A program made the position numbers and the translations under genes. Under the pieces are notes generated by a model, which did not search any database, was not told the DNA's origin, and saw only the letters and a list, made by a program, of their open reading frames with translations. Shown here piece by piece: positions 45,392-53,786 of a stretch of DNA of 56,337 nucleotides. Source of the stretch: Polyangiaceae bacterium (GTDB lineage Bacteria > Myxococcota_A > Polyangia > Polyangiales > Polyangiaceae); assembly GCA_020849655.1 (NCBI GenBank), contig JADLFU010000028.1, positions 1 through 56,337 of the forward strand, written 5' to 3'. Position 1 is the stretch's first letter, and every line of letters begins with the position of its first letter.

Positions 45392-48300
45392 TCACTTCAC
45401 CGTGACGAATGCGCCCTTGAGGTAAGCCTTCATCGCCTCGCTCTCGTACGTCGGGCGGAACCCGAGCGCCGCGGGGCGCCACAGGGACTTCTTGTCGAGC
45501 CCGCCCGCCTCCACCTTCGTCAGCTTCACGAACGCCTCCCGGGGCGCGCCGACGGGGCAGTGCACGTCGGGCGTGAAGCCCTTGATCATCCCCTGGCCGA
45601 AGAGATCCTTGTGGACCAGCGTCTCGGTCATCAGGGTCGGCTTCAGCCAGGCGCGGGTCGCGCTCTGGTGGGAGCCGTAGCGGTACATCGCCTGGTAGTT
45701 GGTGTCGGCGCTCTTCGCGAGGCCGTCGGCGCGCGTCTCGTGGCCCTTCACGCTGCCGAACGTCGCGCCGTACATGTTGTGCCAGGTGCGGGCGACGCCG
45801 CGAGGGGTGCCGGGGTAGTACCGCACCCGCAGCATGAGCCTTGCCACCTTGTACTCGTCGGTGCCGGGCTTGAACCCGCGGTACGGGCGGTCCTCCGGGT
45901 CGGCGTCCACGTAGACGTAGTCGCCGTCCTCGAGCTTCAGCTCCTTCGCGTCCTTCGGGTTGATGTCCATGTACCCCTCGGTGACGGAGGGCAGCCGCTT
46001 GTCGTGGCGGTACACGTCGCCGAAGGGCCCGAACAGCACCCCGGCGAAGTCGGTGTCGACGGGCGTCGTGTGCGCGCCGTGTCGGTACTTGGGCGTGTGG
46101 TAGATGTGGGCGTACCCCTTGCTCATCAGCGGGTGCTTGCTCACCACCAATTCGTCGACGCTCTTCTGCACGTGGCGCACCTGGCGCGTCTCGCACGACA
46201 GATCCCCGGCCTCGAGGCCGTACGCGTCGGGCTGCTTCGGCCGCAGCGCCGGGTGACGCTTGGCGACGATGACGTTCGGCTCGTGGAACGTGGAGTCGAT
46301 GGGCTCGCGGTACACGACGAGGTTCTCCCCGCTGTCGATGAACTCGGCCTCGGGGCGGTAGAACTCGAGGCGCCCCGACTTCGTGTGCCACGGCTGCTCG
46401 CCCCGCGCCTGCTCGTACGACGAGACGCGCGGGTAGGTGCGGTTGTTGACGATCGCCGGGACGCCCTCCTTCGCCAGCGCGTGGAGCTTGTCGATGTCGT
46501 AGCCGGCGAGCGACGACGAGCCGTCGATGATGCGCTGCAGGTAGACGCCGACGGCGTCGTCGTCCACGAACTTCCACAGGGCGTCGAACCTGGGCTCCTC
46601 GTACAGCTTCCCGAGGGCCTTCGAGACGCCGGCGATGATCTCGATGTCGCTCTTCGTGTCGAACACGCGCTTCATCGTCGACTTCGGGTAGATCTGCACG
46701 AAGGGGTTGGTGCAGCTGCCGGTCATGTCGATGTGGCGGAACTCCGCCCACGAGTCGGCGGCGAACACGACGTCGGCGTACTCGCAGGAGCCCGTCCACC
46801 ACCAGTCGGAGTAGGCGATGAACTCGATGCCGGGAAGCGTGTTGTTGACGACGTCGTAGTGCCACTTGACGTTGCCGATGACGGAGTTGCTGTTGTTCAG
46901 CCACATCGCCTTCGTCGGCGCCGGCATGTGCCCGTGCCCGGTGAAGTTCTTGGTCCCCCGGCGGAGCGGTCGGTCTCCGTAGTTGAAGTAGTGGAGCGAC
47001 TCGTAGTGCAGGTACTTCTTGACGCTGACCTTGCCCTTCGGATCGGTCTGCGGGTGGAACGGATCCTCGGCCGCGAACGCGGGAATCCCCCCGAAGATCG
47101 GGGAGCGATAGTTGCCGGAGTAGCTGCCGACGTTCCCGCCGGGGAACCCGAGGTTGCGCGTCAACGCGGCCACGAGGAGGATGGCGCGGTCCTTCAGGTC
47201 GGCGTTGAAGTACTGGTTCGACCCCATGCCGGTGGCGAACAGGGTCTTCTCCGGGTTGGCGGCGATCTGCGCGGCCAGCGACTCCACGGCGGCCGCGGGC
47301 GCGCCGGTGATGCGGGCGACGTCGGCGGGCGTGAGGTTCTCGTCGAGGTACTGGGAGAGCAGCGAGAGGTGCGTGCGCACCTCGACCTCCCCGCCGGCCT
47401 TCAGCTTCACCTTCAGGGACGCGCCGAGGTCGGGCGTGCCCTTCATCTTCTTCCCGAAGTCGTCGCGCGTGACGACCGCGAGCTTCTTCGACTTGGCGTC
47501 GAGGACGACGTACGGGAGGAACTCGCCGGCGAGCGCCTCCGGGGCCACCTGCCCCCGCTGCTTGCGCGCGTCGGGCATCTTCTCGCCCTTCCCGAGGATC
47601 GTGAGGTTCTTTGGTTTGCTGGCGCGCGCGTCCGGCAGCGCGGCGGGGTCGACCTCCTCGGGGCGCAGCGGCTGGAGGGTGTCCATGCGCACCAGGAAGG
47701 GCAGATCGGTGTTCGTGGCGACCCACGCCGGATCGTAGAGCTTCTTCGCGATGATGACCTGCGCGAGGCCGAGCGCGAAGGCGGTGTCGGTGCCCGGCCG
47801 GAGGATGACGACCTCGTCGGCCTTGTTCGCCGTCGCGCTGTACTCGACGGTGATGGCGACCACCTTCGTGCCCTTCAGGCGCGCCTCCGTCATCCAGTGG
47901 CTGTCGGGCATCTTCGTCGTGATCCAGTTCATCCCCCAGACGAAGAGGAGCTTCGCGTGCTCGACGGCGAAGAGATCGAAGTCGTTCGTCTGCGCGCCGG
48001 TGACCATCGGGTGGCCGGGGGGCAGATCCGTGTGCCAGGAGTAGCTGTCCCAGCCGCGGGCGCCGACGGCATGGTCGGCGTCGACGCCGCGGACCTTGGC
48101 GTCCATGAGCGCGAGCGAGTTGGCGAACCGGTACAGGCCGTAGATGCGCGTCGCGCCGAGGAACGCCATGCCCCCGCGCAGCTTCACCGTCTGCGTGCCC
48201 GCGCCCTCCGTCGCCTCGATGACGTCGGGATCGTAGCCCTGGGCCTGGAGGCGCTTCTTGCCCTCCTCGCCCGAGTAGGCGCGGACGATGGCGTCGAGCG

Positions 48301-48859
48301 CCCTCGCGGAGTAGCTGTACGCCTCGTCCCAGCTGACGCGCGCCCACTTGTCCTTGCCGCGCTGGAAGTACTTCGGATCGGGCTTGCCGGTGGCCGCGTC
48401 GCGGGGGAACCCGTCGTCCGCCCACTGCTTGAAGCCGGCCCGGATCATGGGCGACTTGACGCGTCTGTCGCCGTAGACGCGCCGGACGAGCGCGAGGCCC
48501 TTCTGGCAGATGCGCGGGTCCCACCGGTGGGAGGCCTTGTTGCCGTACAGATCCTCGGCCTTGCCGTAGCCGTAGGTCGGCCCGATCCGGACGAGGATGT
48601 CGTTCTTGACGTGCCCGCGCAGCAGGCAGTTGTGGGTGTCGTTGGGCGCGCAGAGGAAGACGAACGACGAGTCGGCCTTGAAGATGTTGCGGTAGGCCTT
48701 CTCCCAGTCGCGGTTGGGGTACGACGCGAGCGGGTTGTCGACGCTCATGGGCTTCAAGAACCGGAGCGGCGCGGCGTCGGCGGTGGCCGCGCCCACGGTC
48801 GCGGTCGCGAGCACCCCCTGGAGGAACGAGCGGCGAGTGTGGTTCGGGTCGATGGTCAT
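45392..48859 (-). CDS. Tat-exported molybdopterin alpha subunit, NarG/NxrA-like
   Basis: 1155 residues. Twin-arginine signal [20 protein letters not shown] (R9, R10). Cluster FS0 region: C70-X3-D74-X3-C78 and C118, in [19 protein letters not shown], in place of NarG's His-X3-Cys-X3-Cys. The presumed Mo-ligating Asp is D278 in [11 protein letters not shown], matching the NarG ADLPPASP block, followed by [20 protein letters not shown] and [19 protein letters not shown]. The type II fold thus includes nitrate reductase, nitrite oxidoreductase, perchlorate, selenate and ethylbenzene enzymes; substrate not decidable here. No NarI-like cytochrome b or transporter is adjacent, so electrons probably flow via the gamma subunit. 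The predicted active site faces the periplasm. Confidence 0.92.
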   Translation of the reverse strand: MTIDPNHTRRSFLQGVLATATVGAATADAAPLRFLKPMSVDNPLASYPNRDWEKAYRNIFKADSSFVFLCAPNDTHNCLLRGHVKNDILVRIGPTYGYGKAEDLYGNKASHRWDPRICQKGLALVRRVYGDRRVKSPMIRAGFKQWADDGFPRDAATGKPDPKYFQRGKDKWARVSWDEAYSYSARALDAIVRAYSGEEGKKRLQAQGYDPDVIEATEGAGTQTVKLRGGMAFLGATRIYGLYRFANSLALMDAKVRGVDADHAVGARGWDSYSWHTDLPPGHPMVTGAQTNDFDLFAVEHAKLLFVWGMNWITTKMPDSHWMTEARLKGTKVVAITVEYSATANKADEVVILRPGTDTAFALGLAQVIIAKKLYDPAWVATNTDLPFLVRMDTLQPLRPEEVDPAALPDARASKPKNLTILGKGEKMPDARKQRGQVAPEALAGEFLPYVVLDAKSKKLAVVTRDDFGKKMKGTPDLGASLKVKLKAGGEVEVRTHLSLLSQYLDENLTPADVARITGAPAAAVESLAAQIAANPEKTLFATGMGSNQYFNADLKDRAILLVAALTRNLGFPGGNVGSYSGNYRSPIFGGIPAFAAEDPFHPQTDPKGKVSVKKYLHYESLHYFNYGDRPLRRGTKNFTGHGHMPAPTKAMWLNNSNSVIGNVKWHYDVVNNTLPGIEFIAYSDWWWTGSCEYADVVFAADSWAEFRHIDMTGSCTNPFVQIYPKSTMKRVFDTKSDIEIIAGVSKALGKLYEEPRFDALWKFVDDDAVGVYLQRIIDGSSSLAGYDIDKLHALAKEGVPAIVNNRTYPRVSSYEQARGEQPWHTKSGRLEFYRPEAEFIDSGENLVVYREPIDSTFHEPNVIVAKRHPALRPKQPDAYGLEAGDLSCETRQVRHVQKSVDELVVSKHPLMSKGYAHIYHTPKYRHGAHTTPVDTDFAGVLFGPFGDVYRHDKRLPSVTEGYMDINPKDAKELKLEDGDYVYVDADPEDRPYRGFKPGTDEYKVARLMLRVRYYPGTPRGVARTWHNMYGATFGSVKGHETRADGLAKSADTNYQAMYRYGSHQSATRAWLKPTLMTETLVHKDLFGQGMIKGFTPDVHCPVGAPREAFVKLTKVEAGGLDKKSLWRPAALGFRPTYESEAMKAYLKGAFVTVK

Positions 48860-48892
48860 CTCGGTGGTTCCGTGTGAGAAGAGTGGACGACG

Positions 48893-49639
48893 TCAGGACT
48901 CGTCGACGAAGACGGCGCGGGGCGACACCTCCCGCAGCGACAGGCCGGGGGCGCGGCGCGCGAGGAGGCGCTCGAGCGTCGCGCCGAGGCGCAGCCCCCC
49001 CGTGCCTCCGGCGCCCTTCACTGCGTAGTGCAGCACACCCTCCGAGACGCCGAGGAACTCGACGCGCGCGCGCGAGTCGAACATCGACAGCGTCCTCGCG
49101 GCGGCCTCGAGGTGGGGGCGCAGCTCGTCGGGCACCGGGCCGTGGCGCCCCGACCACTCCGGGTCCAGGTACACGGCGTCGACGCACCGCGCGCCTCCGT
49201 GGCCCGCGCTGTCATGGCGGGCGTGCATCGCGCCGCCCGTCATGCCTAGCACGAGGCCCGCCATCGCCTCTCTGTAGAAGTCGCAGCCGGCGGGGCCGAG
49301 CGCGGCGACGGGGCACGCCTCTCGCTCCAGGTACACCGCGGCGCTGTCGTCGTCGGGCGCGCGCGGGCGGCGCTCGGCGCAGGCGACGCCCAGCTCGGGC
49401 AGCGCCCCCACGAGCTCCGAGAACGTCGCGTGCGACGCCTGCACCGCCGCGTAACCCCGGCCGAGCCGGAGGCTGTTGTCGAACACCGCGCGCTGCGCCG
49501 CGGCCGGCGCGGCGAGGAGCGCCGCGCGCAGCAACTCCTCGTCTCCGGTCTCCGACGTCGAGTCGCTCAGCACCGCGCGGAGGGCGGCGCGGCGCGCGTG
49601 ACGCCAGCGCGCGGACAGCTCTCGATGGGCCTCGGTCAT
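48893..49639 (-). CDS. Uncharacterised protein with a cysteine-less NifU-like C-terminus, first gene of the molybdoenzyme operon
   Basis: 248 residues, ATG at 49639. The central EACPVAALGPAGCDFYREAMAG and GHGGARCVDAVYLDP region carries four cysteines in a 4-vinyl-reductase-like context (weak recognition). The last 70 residues align by eye with the NifU C-terminal scaffold domain: LRPHLEAAARTL..., then GVLHYAVKGAGGTGGLRLGATLERLLARRAPGL. The GACxxC that should hold the cluster reads GAGGTGG, so it cannot bind Fe-S the usual way. Position 34 bp before the alpha gene suggests an assembly or sensory role. Identity of the N-terminal half is unknown. Confidence 0.65.
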   Translation of the reverse strand: MTEAHRELSARWRHARRAALRAVLSDSTSETGDEELLRAALLAAPAAAQRAVFDNSLRLGRGYAAVQASHATFSELVGALPELGVACAERRPRAPDDDSAAVYLEREACPVAALGPAGCDFYREAMAGLVLGMTGGAMHARHDSAGHGGARCVDAVYLDPEWSGRHGPVPDELRPHLEAAARTLSMFDSRARVEFLGVSEGVLHYAVKGAGGTGGLRLGATLERLLARRAPGLSLREVSPRAVFVDES

Positions 49640-49743
49640 CGGCGCGGCGCCCGAGCAAGGAGCGCGCCTCGCTGGAGATCCCGCGGTCGAAGCGCGGTGG
49701 AGCGCGTCGGTCGACGCAGATTCCTCCCTCCACGACGCAACTT

Positions 49744-49764
49744 TGTGAATGCACATTCTTCACA
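49744..49764. promoter_or_regulatory. Inverted repeat TGTGAA-N9-TTCACA upstream of the molybdoenzyme operon
   Basis: Perfect 6-bp arms (49744-49749, 49759-49764) around a nested GAATG-CA-CATTC symmetric core. It lies 105-125 bp upstream of the first gene in a locally AT-rich patch, a plausible operator or promoter-proximal site. Spacing is too long for a CRP/FNR consensus. Confidence 0.4.
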
Positions 49765-49814
49765 CACGCGCGGTCCGCGTCGCTCGCGCCCGAGGCTCCC
49801 CGCTCCGGCCGCGA

Positions 49815-49826
49815 TGACGTCCGTCA
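49815..49826. promoter_or_regulatory. Palindrome copy 1: TGACG-TC-CGTCA
   Basis: First of three copies of TGACG-N2-CGTCA. It shares the longer context GATGACGTCCGTCA-S-CTC with copy 2. It lies about 176 bp upstream of the operon start at 49639; a candidate binding site for a dimeric regulator. Confidence 0.55.
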
Positions 49827-49910
49827 CCTCTCCCCCCCCACCCGACCGCTCGCCGCTCCACCCTCGACGAAGCGTGGACACGGGATGGCCGTCGCCGGGG
49901 CATCCCAGGA

Positions 49911-49922
49911 TGACGTCCGTCA
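49911..49922. promoter_or_regulatory. Palindrome copy 2: TGACG-TC-CGTCA
   Basis: Identical 12-mer to copy 1, 96 bp further upstream, with matching flanks (GATGACGTCCGTCA then GCTC here, CCTC in copy 1). Confidence 0.55.
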
Positions 49923-50028
49923 GCTCGCGCCAGGACAGCGGTCGCCACGCCTCCGGAGGCTCGCTTCCCTCTTCTCAGCGCCCGCGGGACACCGCCCGCC
50001 CCGCGCAAGTTCGGCGCGGCGCGCTCTC

Positions 50029-50046
50029 GTATGACGGGCGTCATAC
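50029..50046. promoter_or_regulatory. Palindrome copy 3: GTATGACG-GG-CGTCATAC
   Basis: The most symmetric of the three copies, with perfect 8-bp arms around GG. The TGACG-N2-CGTCA core is at 50032-50043, 121 bp from copy 2. Three such sites within 230 bp of non-coding DNA suggest an operator array for the downstream minus-strand operon. Confidence 0.6.
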
Positions 50047-50218
50047 GGCGTTGACGGCGCTCCCGTCCCGCCGACCGGAGACTGCGAGCTGCCGGTGCGA
50101 GACCAGCGACGTCGACGCCGTTCGCGCGCCGCCGCTCCTGACGAGCGCGCCGTGAGAGACGACGTGCAGCCCGATGCCCGGGGCCCCGGCGTGCGCGAGG
50201 GCGAGGCGCGAGGGCGGG

Positions 50219-50258
50219 CATCCGCCACCTACCACGACGGGCGACGGAGACGGCTCGC
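50219..50258 (-). pseudogene. Decayed C-terminal tail of a beta-propeller lipoprotein paralogue
   Basis: 40 bp that match 55358-55397 at 36 of 40 positions. On the minus strand they read EPSPSPVVVGGG, as in the C-terminus EPSPPPVVVGGG of the gene at 55357-56337, but the stop TGA is TGC here. Nothing upstream matches the rest of that protein, so only the tail of a former copy seems to survive. Confidence 0.5.
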
Positions 50259-50726
50259 CGTACTGGCGGAGCGCCGAGCGGCGCAAGAAGGCGCTCGGCG
50301 GCGCGGAGGACGCGTGAGCGTGAGCGGCGCGACGAAGCGACGACGCCTGGCGACGGTATCCGTGGCGACCGCGGGTGGCAGCCTCCGGTGGAGATGGCTC
50401 CACGTCGCGCTTCCGACCGCGTTCGACAGCTCGTCGGGCTGCGCGGCGCGTCGTCGCCGCGATGAAGCGCTCGCCGCTGGGCGGGCGCGGCCTTCGTGCG
50501 CAGCGAGGTCGGCGACCCCTGCAGCTCGGCCCTCGTCCGCAGCGAGGGGCACCCCGGCGACCCCGGCCACGCACGGCGGGCAGACCATCCTCAACTTCCG
50601 CACCGCGGTCCTGTCCGGTCGCTTCCCCATCCTGATGCGTGAGATTGCCGCCCGCTACTCCGCGAAGGTGGTGGCGGCCTGAGTGGAGGGTCAACACTTT
50701 GGGCCCAGGCTGGATATCCACCCCCC

Positions 50727-50972
50727 CTAGGCCTGAACTGAAGAAGCTGAAGAAGGTGCCGGCGCCGGGGGCGCCGCCGCCCGCGCAGACCGCGACTTCC
50801 GCTGTCGCTCTCGCTCGTCGAGGCGCGTCTCCTCCAGATCGCTCGCGAGCCGCCGCTCCCGTGCCTGGTGCGCCCGGCGCTTCCTCCGGCACTCGGCGCC
50901 GAACGTCCGCTGGTGCTCCGGCGCCGTCGCCGCCGCCGTGAACCACCTCCGACACTCCGTGCGCCGCTTCAT
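50727..50972 (-). CDS. Small zinc-ribbon-like basic protein (CRRWF type)
   Basis: 81 residues from the ATG at 50972. TECRRWFTAAATAPEHQRTF, then GAECRRKRRAHQARERR, then a DLEETRLDERERQRKSR helix and a Pro/Ser tail. The pattern C-x2-W-F ... H-Q-R-T-x-G-A-x-C-R-R recalls small proteins I remember beside transposase-like genes in myxobacteria, where the residue before GAEC is usually Cys; here it is Phe. Expected to bind metal poorly if at all. No intact transposase follows. Could be a remnant of a mobile element. Confidence 0.45.
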   Translation of the reverse strand: MKRRTECRRWFTAAATAPEHQRTFGAECRRKRRAHQARERRLASDLEETRLDERERQRKSRSARAAAPPAPAPSSASSVQA

Positions 50973-51250
50973 CGCCCGAGCGTCGCCGACGCCCGCCCGA
51001 GGACCGACGTCTCCGCGAGCGCTCGGGCACCCGCCCCGACGCCGCCGCCACCGCCGCCACGGGTGGAGCACGATCCCGACGGCCGAGCCGGCAGTCAGCG
51101 CGCCGGGCGGATCACGTGGATGGCGGACGGTGGATCAGGTCCACGTCGGCGGTGAAGGTGGGTTGACAGGAGCCACGTCGAGTGGTCCATCCGCGACCCG
51201 AGGTTTCCCATGCGCACTCGTGACAGGAGCAAGTTCACTCGGGCGGCAAC
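50973..51250. other. Intergenic region before the trypsin/Kelch gene
   Basis: No gene supported. It contains an ATG at 51210 that begins a basic 11-residue stretch (MRTRDRSKFTR). That stretch could be the original N-region of the downstream lipoprotein signal, but it is in a different frame from that signal. Confidence 0.35.
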
Positions 51251-51424
51251 CTGCGCAACGCGCTTGCTGTTGCCCTGCTCGTGGGAGCGTGCGCGTCCGG
51301 CGCAGGGTCAGAAGGGGCCGTGGATCGGGTAGCAGCCGCGGTCGATCGGGGGTCGCCTGACATCGACGGTCCTGACCGCGACTTCGTCTTGACCGTCGAT
51401 GGCGGCAATCGGCGGCAATCCTGA
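51251..51424 (+). pseudogene. Out-of-frame lipoprotein signal peptide segment of the trypsin/Kelch gene
   Basis: This frame reads LRNALAVALLVGACASGAGS, a lipoprotein signal with lipobox VGAC, and continues through DGPDRDFVLTVDGGN before stopping at TGA 51422-51424. Removing one copy of the 10-bp duplication at 51401-51420 joins it seamlessly to the downstream protease-like frame (TVDGGNPEDPYTHLGGKC). A TGA at 51221-51223 lies ahead, and only a CTG (51251) precedes the signal in this frame. So either CTG is the start or a second indel separates it from the ATG at 51210. Confidence 0.7.
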
Positions 51425-53786
51425 GGATCCGTACACCCACCTCGGGGGCAAGTGCACCGGAACCCTCATCACTCCGAAGCACGTGCTGACCGCCGCACAT
51501 TGCTTCCCACCTGGCAGCGTCACGGGAATGGCCGTCAGACTCGGTAGGGTACGGCCAGACGGGGCGCTCCCGGGTTCCGCGACGATCATCTCGGGTTTCG
51601 TGTTTCCAGGATGGAAGGCGGGGTCGAACGACCTCGCGGTGGTGCGATTGGATCGGCGCATCCTTGGCGTTGCGGTCGCTCGCCGCCCCTACATGGGCTT
51701 GCTCCCCCAGGCCCCGCTCTTCACGTCTGGAGGGAGGAGGTGGTTCGAGGCCGAGTGGCGCGGCTACGGGGAAGATCGCAGCAGCCTATGCGTTTCAGCC
51801 GGACAGAGCGGCCCGGCCGGCGTGTGCCTGCCGCCGTGGCACGGAGACCTGTCGTTCCTTGACGACCCCGTTCTCGAGCTGGGGCTGGTGCGCAACCCCA
51901 TCCTCGAAATGGGCGATCGCCTCGTCGTCGGCGTCGCCGGGCCGAGGTTCGAGGACATCACGTTCCTCGACGGCCGCGGCAGTCGGAGGCGCCCGGCGAG
52001 CCTGGCGCCCTCGGTACCCGGTTGGCTTCGCACCAGCAGCGGCGCGCTCTCCAGGCTGCCGGCCAGGTTTGTTCCGCAGACCATCGGGGACTCGGTGACC
52101 CAGGTGATCGGTGGCAAGACCGCCCTCTTCTGGATCGAGCGCGGGCTCGATGGCCCCGCGCGCTGGGCGGTGCTGCAAGCGGTCGCCGAGACCCATGCGA
52201 CCACGACGTACACTGCCACCCGCGGTGGCGTCGCTCCCTTCCTCGTCACGTCGAGCGCGGTCGTCGTAGGCGACGCGAGCCAAGGAGCGATCGCCGTGGT
52301 CGATTCGCCGACCGGGCTCGTCGCCGCGTACGACATCACCTCGGACACCTGGAGCACGCACGAAGTGCCAGCGGCACGTCGAGCCGACGCGAGCCTCGCG
52401 CTCGATGGTACGACCCTGTTCGTCGTCGGCGGTACCGTCGATGGAGGCTTCGCGACGACCGTCGCGATGGTCGACATCCTCGACGGGCGTTCTCTCACGC
52501 GCGCGGGGTTTCCTCAGCGCCGGCGCCCGGTCGCCACGCTGGCGCGCGACGATCATGCGTTGATCGTGTCTGGCGGAACCGATGGCGCCGGCCGAGCGCA
52601 CGACGACGTGTGGGTTCTCGACTACCCCAACCCGCTCGCCACGCCGTACAAGCTGCGAGGAGACACGGCGGGTACCGCGGTCTCTGCGGGGAAGGTGCTG
52701 CTCGACGTTCGTGTGAAGGCAGGGACGGTCGACGGCTACTTTCAGACTCCCGAGGGGTGGACCGAGGCGCGCTCGCGCGTCGATGGTGGGTGGCGCGGCA
52801 CGGACGCGAGCGCGACGTCCCCCGCCTGCAGCCCGGACGACGCGCGCGGCGGGCAGCTCTGCGCGCTTCCACAGAGTGGGCCGTGGGCCAGCCCGGGTCG
52901 GTTGACCTGCGCGACGTCGGCGCCGCCGCATGCTTGCGAGGGCGGCGTGGGAGAGGTGCTCGCGACCCGCGATGTCTCGATGTCTGGCATCGTCGATGTC
53001 GACGTCGCCTCCGGGGTGGTGTGGAGTCTGTCCCCGAGCGCCCTCGAGCGTCGCCTGTTGAACGATGATCTGTCGGATCGCCTGGTCTCCACCCTGCCCC
53101 TCGGCGCTGCAAGTCGCGATCTCGCGGCGAGCGACGAGGGCGCCCTGGTCGCGACCGACGCAGGCTTCTCGTGGGTCGCCGCCCGCGGTACGGCCCCCAC
53201 CAGCGTCGGCGCGTGCGGCAAGGCGGTCAAGGTCACGAGCCTGGGCAACGGATCGTGGGTTGGTGTCACGACCATCGGCGTCGCGCTGATCTCGACGGCC
53301 GGAGGCGCCCCCGTCATCACCCAGCGGGCGCTGCTTCTTCCCCGGCGCGGCGATGACGGCCTCGAGCTGACGAAGATTCCGCCGGGCGCGGTCGGGCGCG
53401 CGCTGTGCCGGGCGAGCGAGCGCGCGCTCGGCAGTCGAGCTACCGATGCGCTGGGCGACGCAACCACGCTCGCCGCGCTCTCCGGCGACAGTTTCCTGGT
53501 GTCGCGGGGACCGGTCGTGGCGCGCGTGCGGGCTTCGACGGCAGGTTTCGACATCGTCGGTTGGGCGCTCGCGCCGGGCGGGGTGCGGCAGCTTCGCGTC
53601 GACACCGTCGGCAACCGGGCGTACGCGGACCTCCGACATGGGACGCGCGTCTTCGATCTGCGGAGTGGCGGCGTCGTCGTTCGGCCGGGCGCAGAGGTAG
53701 CGTGGTGGGTCGAACGAGACGACGCGGGGAGCCTCTCGGCCAAGGTGACCGCAAGCGGCGTCAAGCTGGCCAGGGTCCGGCGATGA
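51399..53786 (+). CDS. Trypsin-like (S1) domain lacking the catalytic Ser, fused to Kelch-type propeller; probably frameshifted gene body
   Basis: 795 residues from the ATG at 51399. The N-terminal 210 residues are S1-like: GKCTGTLITPKHVLTAAHC (catalytic His) and SNDLAVVRLD (Asp). Where GDSGGP should be, the sequence reads GLVRNPILEMGDRLVVGVAG, so the catalytic Ser is gone and activity is unlikely. Residues about 250-480 contain Kelch-like units (FVVGGTVDGGFATTVAMVDI, LIVSGGTDGAGRAHDDVWVL); the rest is beta-rich. The ATG start has no signal peptide; the signal lies upstream in another frame, cut off by a 10-bp duplication. The TGA overlaps the next gene's ATG (ATGA). It is less extremely GC-rich than the rest of the window. 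Confidence 0.8.
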   Translation: MAAIGGNPEDPYTHLGGKCTGTLITPKHVLTAAHCFPPGSVTGMAVRLGRVRPDGALPGSATIISGFVFPGWKAGSNDLAVVRLDRRILGVAVARRPYMGLLPQAPLFTSGGRRWFEAEWRGYGEDRSSLCVSAGQSGPAGVCLPPWHGDLSFLDDPVLELGLVRNPILEMGDRLVVGVAGPRFEDITFLDGRGSRRRPASLAPSVPGWLRTSSGALSRLPARFVPQTIGDSVTQVIGGKTALFWIERGLDGPARWAVLQAVAETHATTTYTATRGGVAPFLVTSSAVVVGDASQGAIAVVDSPTGLVAAYDITSDTWSTHEVPAARRADASLALDGTTLFVVGGTVDGGFATTVAMVDILDGRSLTRAGFPQRRRPVATLARDDHALIVSGGTDGAGRAHDDVWVLDYPNPLATPYKLRGDTAGTAVSAGKVLLDVRVKAGTVDGYFQTPEGWTEARSRVDGGWRGTDASATSPACSPDDARGGQLCALPQSGPWASPGRLTCATSAPPHACEGGVGEVLATRDVSMSGIVDVDVASGVVWSLSPSALERRLLNDDLSDRLVSTLPLGAASRDLAASDEGALVATDAGFSWVAARGTAPTSVGACGKAVKVTSLGNGSWVGVTTIGVALISTAGGAPVITQRALLLPRRGDDGLELTKIPPGAVGRALCRASERALGSRATDALGDATTLAALSGDSFLVSRGPVVARVRASTAGFDIVGWALAPGGVRQLRVDTVGNRAYADLRHGTRVFDLRSGGVVVRPGAEVAWWVERDDAGSLSAKVTASGVKLARVRR
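51401..51420. repeat. Exact 10-bp tandem duplication GGCGGCAATC x2 causing a frameshift
   Basis: 51401-51410 and 51411-51420 are identical. A 10-bp addition shifts the reading frame by one and separates signal peptide from mature domain. With a single copy the two frames fuse into one ORF. Confidence 0.9.

Larger units (their letters stand above)
49640..50726. other. Gene-poor region upstream of the molybdoenzyme operon
   Basis: About 1.1 kb without a convincing gene. It holds the inverted repeat at 49744, the three TGACG-N2-CGTCA palindromes and a decayed paralogue tail at 50219-50258. A more AT-balanced block lies at about 50575-50710; neither strand of that block gives a recognisable protein. 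The open frames here are Arg-rich in both strands and look non-coding. The block could be remains of a mobile or duplicated gene. Confidence 0.5.

Noticed and set aside
45200-48877. 1225-codon open frame on the plus strand opposite the alpha and beta subunit genes
   Set aside because: Val/Arg/His-rich composition, no domain, fully antisense to a gene with clear motifs; a consequence of high GC.
49744-49764. CRP/FNR box
   Set aside because: TGTGA and TCACA half-sites are present, but the 11-base spacing does not fit the 6-base CRP or 4-base FNR spacing; kept only as a generic inverted repeat.
50095-50682. 195-codon plus-strand frame in the gene-poor region
   Set aside because: Mostly Arg/Ala-rich; only the last 30 residues (from LNFRTAVLSG) look protein-like and match nothing I recognise, so no gene was called.
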